Part shown: in pieces, positions 59,001 to 64,000 of the stretch | Layout of the letters: each line of letters opens with the position of its first letter | Numbering within the stretch: position 1 is the stretch's first letter | From: Litoditis marina | Lineage: Eukaryota; Nematoda; Chromadorea; Rhabditida; Rhabditidae | DNA: 64,000 nt | Direction of reading: 5' to 3' | Assembly: GCA_964036275.1 (NCBI GenBank) | Contig: OZ038435.1 | Coordinates: 20,818,059-20,882,058 of the forward strand | Program-made: the position numbers and the translations under genes | Notes under the pieces: generated by a model | Database searches by the model: none | Seen by the model: the letters and a program-made list of their open reading frames with translations, nothing else | What the model was told of the DNA's origin: nothing

Positions 59001-62000
59001 GTCCTTTCAACTGCTGCAGAAGTAGCATTGGTTTCAGAGGTTGTTGACGAACGCATTTCTGACAGAACACGTTCCTTGTTTGCAAAAAGACATCAGCTAA
59101 TGTCAGCAATCAACACGCGAGCAGTACGAATTGAATTCTCTGTGGTTTCCAAAACATTGCGTTGTTCCCTGAAAGATGACATAAACCGTTGCAATCTCGC
59201 GCGAGCGGTCAAAGCTGTCAGAGAAGGGAGAAGTCTGAAGCAAGCACAGCAGAAAAACACAGTAGCTCGAACACAGATTAGTCAACTCAGTAAAGCAGAT
59301 GGAACGCTGGCAAGCTCCAAACATGATGTGAAACGAGTGGTGGGAGAGTTCTACAACAAGTTGTTTGCACCGAGTAGACCTTCACATGTAGTGAATTTAG
59401 TTGCGAGTGAACCACTTCTACCTGTTCTTGAATCAGAAGTCAAATCTGCCATTGCCTCCAGACCCAAAGGTAGATCACCTGGGGAAGATCGAATCACGGC
59501 AGAAATGCTACAGGTCGGCACTGATGTGGTGACTCCTCATTTGACCAGGATTTTCAATGAGTGTCTCGAACAGGAAACAGTTCCCAACAACTTTGCTGAT
59601 TCAGTGATCACTTTGTTGTTCAAGAAAGGAAATCCTCTTGATATCAAGAATTTCCGCCCGATCTCTCTATTGTCGACAGTTTACAAAGTCTTTACTACTG
59701 TTCTCTGTCGTAGAATGGAAAGAGACTTGGAGGATAACCAGCCAGCAGAGCAAGCAGGTTTTCGTAAACAGTTCTCAACGATAGACCACGTGTTTGCCGT
59801 ACGTGAGCTCATGCAAAAATCATGTGAATACCGCTTTCCTCTGTACATGGCATTCGTTGATTATCGCAAAGCATTCGACTCAGTCGAGTTTGACTCAGTG
59901 TGGACAGCTCTTTCCAACCAAGGGGTTAACACGAAGATAATCAATACAATAAAAGCAGTTTATGCAAAAGCGCAGGTTCATGTCAGGATAGGTACCGACA
60001 AAACACCAGTAGTGGTTCAGCGAGGAGTTCGACAGGGAGATACCATATCCCCAATGTTGTTCTCTGCTGTTGTCGAAGAAGTCTTCCGCGTCCTTGACTG
60101 GGATGAGTACGGTATTCCGATCAGTGGCACAAGACTCACTAATCTCCGCTTTGCTGATGACATTGTTGTTTTCTCTCAGTGTCCTCACGAACTTCAGCAA
60201 ATGTTACAAGAGCTGTCAGAGGCCAGCAAGAGAGTGGGCCTCACAATCAATCATGAAAAGACATTGGTGATGTCAAACTATACTGAAACACCTATCACTG
60301 TCGATGGATTGATCCTACTCTATTGTGAAAAGTTCATTTATCTTGGACACCGTCTCTCGTTTGAGCTGAACGATACGCCTGAAATAAAACGTCGAATTCG
60401 TGCGGGTTGGTGTGCTTTCAATCGATACTATCAACTTCTCACAAGTCGTACCGTTTCATTGGCGCTGAAACGTAAGGTCTACCAGGCATGCATTGAACCA
60501 GCAATTCTGTATGGCTGTGAGACATGGGTACTCCGTCTCAAAGATCATTCTACCTTGATCACTGGTCAGCGGAGAATGATGAGAAAAATGATTGGTGTGA
60601 CCCTTTTCGATCGTCATACCAACGAGTGGCTTTCGAGAACAGTGCGACTACCAGACATTCGTGAACGTGCTGCCATGAGAAAATGGTCGTGGGCAAGACA
60701 CGTCAGCCGCATGGAAAATGATCGTTGGGCGAAAACGATGGTGGAATGGTGTCCAATTGACGCACCAAGACCCCCGGGGCGACCAAAACAAAGATGGAGA
60801 GATGAGTTCGAAGAAGCTGTCGGAAGAAACTGGATGAGGATCGCTAGAGAAGAGATGCACACTTGGAAAGATAAAATGTTGCGGCGAATTGTACAGATTC
60901 TGATCCCGTAATAAACTATTGTTGTATTGTATGGGTTTATTGAGAGAAAAACGGGTGATAGTTCAATTTAATTATTGGTATAGTGTGATTAGTTTACGTG
61001 TAACAATGTAATGAAGAAAACTGAATAAAATGAAATGAAGTGAATGAAGGAAAAAAATAAAGTTAAATAAAGTGATGGAAAGAATATTAAGTCGTGTTGT
61101 TTGTAATGGAAGATGATGAATTAATAATTTGTATGGTGTTTATAAGGAAATAGATATTATCATGTAATATCATTTTTATTGAGAGAGTTTGCTTAGTTTT
61201 CTCAGAGACAACAGTTATGAGATTGTACGGTTTTGAAGAAATGTGGAGTTTTATTAGTTAAGTGTTGACAAAAGAGTGAATAGTTTACTTTATATGTTTT
61301 ACTAATTGAATTAAAACTTAAATATTAAACGTCCGAAGACGCATTACCCCCGAGAGGGTATAGTTCGTCCGAAGACGCATACCCCGAAGGGCTTTCATTC
61401 GTCCGAAGACGCGTGCCTTAAAAGGCGAGTAAGTGTCTTAAGACACTTCGATAATTCTAGTCTACAATTGATAAGTATATGATACAGCAAAGATAGTATA
61501 ATGAGTAATGAGAAAATAATTGGAATCGGATAGTTAAGATAGTCGGCCTCGGTGTGAATCGGGGCATGGGTAGGGGGCGGGGCATGCGTAGAGAGCACCT
61601 GAACTACAATAATAATAAAAATTACATTTATTATACAGAAGTTTGACAGAAAAATGGTCAAACTGAAGTTATGAATCCTACACAACGCACACACAATACA
61701 AAGGGAAATTGAATACTACAAAGTCCATACACAACATATGGGGTTTACTAGTTTTAGAGAATGCCCATGCTCGGTATTGTGTATGTTGTCTTTTTCCGCT
61801 GTGTTTGTAGTTTGATCATGTTGCTGTTCAATCAGAACTGGTGAATTGATAGCTGGAAATTTATGTCAGCCTGTATTTGACTTGATATCGGGTATTTTAC
61901 CGAAAAAGCAGAAACTGTGTTTTCAAAAACTGTGTCGTGTTTTAGGCCCAATTAGGCCCGAACTACAATTTCAATTGGGATAAACTCAATGTTTACCCAC

Positions 62001-63854
62001 CATCACCGCCTTGGTAGTTGCCTTGGGTGTGGTCGTGGGAACAGCGGTGGTGCACAGTTGCGGGGTGGTCTGCGGTATACCGGCTGGAAGAAACACTTTT
62101 TCATTTATAGCAGCTGTGAAACATTTGTGGGGTTAGCCACATTTCGACGAGTTTATACAGTACTCTCAGCGACTTTGTCATAGTAGTAAAACTCATGGTT
62201 TCTTATTCTAAACACGTAAGGACGGTGCCCGGAACTTAGTTTTTTTTTCTTGTTTGTAGTCAAACCTTAGGTTGTTCCATTAGATTCGTAGATAATAAGT
62301 TATTGATTTTCTGAACCAACCATCCCAGAAACATATAGCGTTGTCAATGATGTCCTGCCGGGTCGCCGATGAAACGGAATTCAGCGAAGCAAGAGGAATC
62401 GAATAGAACTGGAAAATATCTATTGAACAGATTATTTTATTCCATTGAAAAAACGTATGAAATTCAAAGGTGTTTCATGTTCAAAGTTGTTTGCAAAGTG
62501 ATATGATTTTTGAAATACATGAATTTGGTGAAATGCTTGAAAAACTTATGTTTTTTTTAGGTATTTCTGATAAAGATTCGATACTCTAATCCCCAAGAAG
62601 TCTCAATCAAACCTATACTGATGTTGACCTTGTTGTTTACTGAAAACTAGTAGTTGATTATTTCTTCAGAATAAAGAATACCTTGTGATAATGGAATGCT
62701 CTGAATTCGTACTGAGGTGCTGCCAAAGATATGATTGTCAGCTGATATCCCGCTTTGCTGATGCTCAAAGAGTAAGGAGCCGCAGCAGCTATGGAGGAAG
62801 ATTGCCTGAAAAGATTCACTTTTTTGTTTTTGACTTTTCATGATCATACTCTCGAGAATTGAATGAAATAGTCACAGAAACGTGAATAAGTCACAGCAGC
62901 AATGCACTACATTATCACGTGTCACGTGACTTCGTGACTACAGTCTTCATTACAAAAAGTGGGTCTAAATAAGTAACCTCAGAGCTGGCGCCGTAGCAAA
63001 GTCTCCTAGAATGGTCAGCTCCAAGCTGAACTATCTGGACACTACCTGACCCAGATTTGGGTCACCCACACTGAACTTTAACACGGAAAGTTGGCAACCA
63101 TGTGGCCAGACTGTGATCAGGTAGTTAATCAGGGCGAGCTCACCACTTTCACGACTTTGCTACGGTGCCTGATGTCTCAGCAGAAACGACCGTGACTATC
63201 AATTTTGCGAAACGTAACTGCGAAACACTTTGTCAAACAAGATCAGTCGATATTTATTTGACAACAGCGGAAGCTTCTGAAACGGAACTCACGTTTCCGA
63301 CGTGAGAATGACAATTCTCTTCATGACGTCATTCCGAGTAGGGTACGCGTTTCCCTTCACATAGTATTTGTCCAATATCCACATGTACCTGGAATTTATT
63401 GTAGTTTGATCTGCAAACACCACAAAACATTTGAATCATCGGGACTGGAAACGAAAGAGAATCAAACTACAAACTACAAAACAACTCTGTTGAAACAAAA
63501 TGCCATCCAATATTTTCTTTAACAACTCCTCTGAAGGCTGAATAGGGATGCAGCCGTGAAATACGTGCACAATTGTCCACTTCATCATATCACATTCTTA
63601 AAATACTCAATTTTAGACTAAAAAGTTTCACGATACTAAAATACTAAAACGTTTTCTAATACAAGTAGTTTGACTAGCGATATATGCAACGCCGTAAAAT
63701 ATCGCAAGCAACGCCGTAAGATATCGCAAATACTATTCGCTAGACGTTGCACATGTGCGGTCGCATCAAACCGTACTCCGACAGATTTCCGGGAAACACT
63801 CCTTGCAGTTGACTTTTGTACTTGAGACTCCCGTACGTGTTGGCCAGGTTAGCA
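47055..63854 (-). CDS. VWA-VWA-CTLD secreted lectin-like protein (clec-type), 5' end outside the window
   Basis: Seventeen exons join in phase: 63854-63753, 63388-63293, 62805-62682, 62408-62321, 62083-61997, 54099-54065, 53881-53822, 53179-53078, 52508-52411, 51639-51550, 51206-51122, 50772-50658, 49908-49803, 49216-49120, 48533-48453, 47584-47460 and 47106-47055. The first four exons encode the later part of a von Willebrand A domain ([20 protein letters not shown]). A Thr/Pro-rich linker follows, then a second VWA with the MIDAS motif DTSLS ([12 protein letters not shown]), [17 protein letters not shown] and QIITVAFVE. Next comes a C-type lectin domain ([43 protein letters not shown]). The protein ends CDTQNYCGP. 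Such proteins are extracellular and many nematode relatives respond to microbes. Weak points: donors of exons 1, 8 and 14, and the join across the 7.9-kb intron (61996-54100). If that join is wrong, the first VWA gene would end at a TGA at 61988-61986. Confidence 0.7.
47766..47925. repeat. MITE, family 4, full hairpin
   Basis: Ends GCTAGAAGATCCTGGCACCC and its inverted counterpart GGTTCCGGGATCTTCCAGC. The centre holds CACATCACAGCTGTATGTGAG. It lies in the intron between the last CTLD exons. Confidence 0.8.
48255..48380. repeat. E-box repeat, family 2, copy 3
   Basis: CACAACCACGTAGAACATGT, ACACAGCAGAGCTCGG and CTAGTATAACTGG. The E-box is mutated (CCACGTAG) in this copy. Confidence 0.7.
48645..48865. 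repeat. MITE, family 3, copy 4
   Basis: Ends GTTCCACTCCCACTGAGACCC-type left and GGCTCGCTGCCAAGTCTTAGTGGGAAT right, inverted relative to each other. Confidence 0.7.
49221..49480 (+). repeat. SINE, tRNA-related, plus orientation
   Basis: Leader ATAGTTGTCGTTTAAAAAAAGGC and CTGTAAATCTCACTTTGTGC, then AACGGTTAGCATCCGCGCC and CCCGTTCGAATCAC as A- and B-box-like parts. It begins five bases upstream of exon 14 of the lectin gene and supplies most of the bases before that acceptor. Confidence 0.6.
49625..49790. repeat. MITE, family 4, full hairpin
   Basis: Ends GTATGCTAGAAGTTCCCGGCACC and GGTGCCGGGATCTTCTAGCATAC, with CATCCCGGCGGGATG at the centre. It ends just before exon 13. Confidence 0.85.
50206..50365. 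repeat. E-box repeat copy 4 with a duplicated exon-12 edge
   Basis: CACAGTCACGTGAAACTTT and TTACGTGACTGTTCAATTC, then CCAGTATA. It is followed at 50329-50362 by TTACGTACATCGACAGAATTCGTCGACCAG, a diverged copy of the 3' edge of exon 12 and its donor at 50650-50683. Confidence 0.65.
50450..50648 (-). repeat. tRNA-derived SINE, family 6
   Basis: Minus-strand GAGCGCAGTGGTTAGCGCC and GCAGGTTCGATTCCGG. It ends about nine bases from the donor of exon 12. Confidence 0.7.
52262..52390. repeat. E-box repeat, family 2, copy 5
   Basis: GCACCCACGAGGAACTTGTTAAACACAGCAGAACTC and TTACGTGGCTATTCGAGTGACTAGTATAAC. It ends about 20 bases from the donor of exon 9. Confidence 0.7.
52725..52905. repeat. Rearranged tRNA-derived SINE, family 5
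   Basis: Left part GAATGCCTTGGTTCGGCAGTGG matches the copy at 38225. The right part GAATGGTGTAGTGGTTAGTGCGCC with GGGTCACACG runs in the opposite sense, so two partial copies face each other. Confidence 0.55.
54351..54474. repeat. Hairpin MITE, family 1, copy 3
   Basis: Arms AAAAAAGGACGATTATGTGG and its complement, bounded by TTAA on both sides. Confidence 0.8.
54640..54720 (-). other. Structured 3' end of the Penelope-like element, hammerhead-like core
   Basis: Minus strand: CTGATGA (54702-54696), then GGCCTC pairing with GAGGCC, then GAAAC (54651-54647). This is the order of hammerhead ribozyme core elements around stem II. GGTCAGTGG/CCACTGACC and ACATCGT/ACGATGT are two further inverted repeats that compete with it. 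I could not place a stem III with a cleavage UH, so this is not called a ribozyme. Confidence 0.4.
55060..57933 (-). pseudogene. GIY-YIG endonuclease / reverse transcriptase polyprotein, three in-frame TAA
   Basis: One frame of 958 codons runs from 57933 to the stop at 55060 without any frameshift. TAA interrupts it at 57171-57169, 57138-57136 and 56292-56290. Order: [11 protein letters not shown] cysteines (about codon 50-60), GIY-YIG as [11 protein letters not shown] and [13 protein letters not shown] (about 90-115), catalytic Glu region [10 protein letters not shown], linker with CIC (384-386) and HGHIITG (397-403), RT entry [33 protein letters not shown], catalytic YMDD (about 791-794) and NFLDLTL. 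No initiator Met is visible before the frame meets TAG at 57936-57934 beside the LINE. The domains look conserved, so the copy is either recently dead or its stops are read through. Confidence 0.8.
57946..61090 (+). mobile_element. RTE-clade LINE, apparently full length
   Basis: A GC-richer 5' leader (about 57946-58127) precedes one long open frame, and a short 3' region with AATGAAATGAAGTGAATGAAGG-like repeats follows it. It is opposite in direction to the lectin gene and to the Penelope-like element. The exact ends and target duplication were not determined. Confidence 0.75.
58128..60911 (+). CDS. LINE endonuclease / reverse transcriptase, intact 927-residue frame
   Basis: The N-terminal apurinic-like endonuclease has TLNCRTL (8-14), CETK (38-41), GDFNAKVG (143-150), IDYV and SDHRLV (235-240). 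The reverse transcriptase has [32 protein letters not shown] and FADDIVVF (catalytic DD at 677-678). The C-terminus shows the RTE signature: WARHVSR, RW, a Trp-rich stretch and [14 protein letters not shown]. No stop, frameshift or missing catalytic residue is seen, so this copy may be competent. The first ATG fits the start of the endonuclease fold. The degraded LINE at 26840-30165 is a different, more diverged RTE lineage. Confidence 0.9.
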   Translation: MASLRVGTLNCRTLRTSDRLIELEEAAEAIPFDVIGLCETKRKGQCSLVTSRYGHTLHYFGLNSTCGTGFLVHRKWGTNSSFHPVDERLSYLDLTTPAGTVRVVQCYAPTTSHDDLAYQMFLDSVEIVLSHPLPRGGKVVVVGDFNAKVGSAELGETFIGKHGLGNRNDRGQTLVDFCSANQLYVLNSRFQKRDSRKWTWLAPNMQTRNAIDYVLSRHVSMFLDVSIVGSFNFASDHRLVMAKLRVPNKRFYRRPTARNKRILDKRLFSLALTDLVERTALNLDNFENLSSVLSTAAEVALVSEVVDERISDRTRSLFAKRHQLMSAINTRAVRIEFSVVSKTLRCSLKDDINRCNLARAVKAVREGRSLKQAQQKNTVARTQISQLSKADGTLASSKHDVKRVVGEFYNKLFAPSRPSHVVNLVASEPLLPVLESEVKSAIASRPKGRSPGEDRITAEMLQVGTDVVTPHLTRIFNECLEQETVPNNFADSVITLLFKKGNPLDIKNFRPISLLSTVYKVFTTVLCRRMERDLEDNQPAEQAGFRKQFSTIDHVFAVRELMQKSCEYRFPLYMAFVDYRKAFDSVEFDSVWTALSNQGVNTKIINTIKAVYAKAQVHVRIGTDKTPVVVQRGVRQGDTISPMLFSAVVEEVFRVLDWDEYGIPISGTRLTNLRFADDIVVFSQCPHELQQMLQELSEASKRVGLTINHEKTLVMSNYTETPITVDGLILLYCEKFIYLGHRLSFELNDTPEIKRRIRAGWCAFNRYYQLLTSRTVSLALKRKVYQACIEPAILYGCETWVLRLKDHSTLITGQRRMMRKMIGVTLFDRHTNEWLSRTVRLPDIRERAAMRKWSWARHVSRMENDRWAKTMVEWCPIDAPRPPGRPKQRWRDEFEEAVGRNWMRIAREEMHTWKDKMLRRIVQILIP
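61330..61440 (-). repeat. Three cUUCGg hairpins in tandem
   Basis: CGTCTTCGGACG on the minus strand (61330-61341, 61366-61377, 61400-61411) forms a four-base-pair stem closed by TTCG, spaced 36 and 34 bases. Between and after them lie small hairpins (ACCCCCGAGAGGGT, ACCCCGAAGGG, GCCTTAAAAGGC, GTGTCTTAAGACAC). It could belong to the interrupted 5' region of the Penelope-like element; that is a guess. Confidence 0.6.
62990..63182. repeat. MITE with GGCGCCGTAGCAAAGTC ends
   Basis: Left end GGCGCCGTAGCAAAGTCTCC, right end GACTTTGCTACGGTGCC. It is the uninterrupted relative of the outer element at 35430-35800. Confidence 0.8.
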
Positions 63855-64000
63855 CTGAAAGCGAAAATTAACGAAAATTGATATTTTCACTGGATAACCG
63901 TCTCGTGAAAAGTCAACGTATATCATCAGTCGTACACTTCGTACGTTTTCAGATTGAAAATGGCGAAAAACATCTCATGTGGCAAAACACCAGGTTGTAT

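Overview
The window looks like nuclear DNA of a nematode, most likely a rhabditid close to or within Caenorhabditis. Genes are split into short exons with TTTCAG-type acceptors and GTAAGT, GTACGT or GTTAGT-type donors. Intergenic and intronic space is AT-rich and full of hairpin MITEs, satellites and microsatellites. A von Willebrand A / C-type lectin gene is present. Gene models were assembled by eye from splice signals, codon phase and comparison between paralogues; none was computed. The species call is inference.

All host genes I could assemble lie on the minus strand, so the biological order is right to left. From 63.9 kb down to 47.1 kb runs a VWA-VWA-CTLD lectin-like gene whose 5' end lies beyond the window. 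One of its introns, about 7.9 kb, holds a complete RTE-clade LINE (plus strand) next to a Penelope-like element (minus strand). Below it is an array of cysteine-rich secreted or GPI-anchored proteins that I do not recognise. There is a dead exon (45.3 kb) and a promoter-like remnant (46.1 kb), a one-domain copy with an in-frame stop (D, 44.3-42.1 kb), and three intact two-domain copies: C (38.9-33.3 kb), B (17.8-14.0 kb) and A (12.5-8.2 kb). A, B and C share an eight-exon architecture with every intron in the same phase. All four copies carry a TATAAAA box 55 bases upstream of the same kind of short first exon (MVQLR or MVHLR).

B and C are the products of a segmental duplication. Their introns share the same giant TCAA microsatellite, the same intergenic blocks and the same GA/CT tract in intron 1. 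A decayed RTE LINE (30.2-26.8 kb) and about 14 kb of repeat-rich DNA without recognisable genes separate them.

The left 8 kb holds no gene I can support. It has CT-rich DNA, a 130-bp satellite in which each unit carries two TGACGTCA motifs, and a 690-bp fold-back element.

The two most interesting items are the Penelope-like element, which has a permuted domain order (GIY-YIG endonuclease before a CxC linker and the reverse transcriptase, the Naiad-type layout) in one frame broken only by three TAA codons, and the phase-locked TATA-driven cysteine-rich family.
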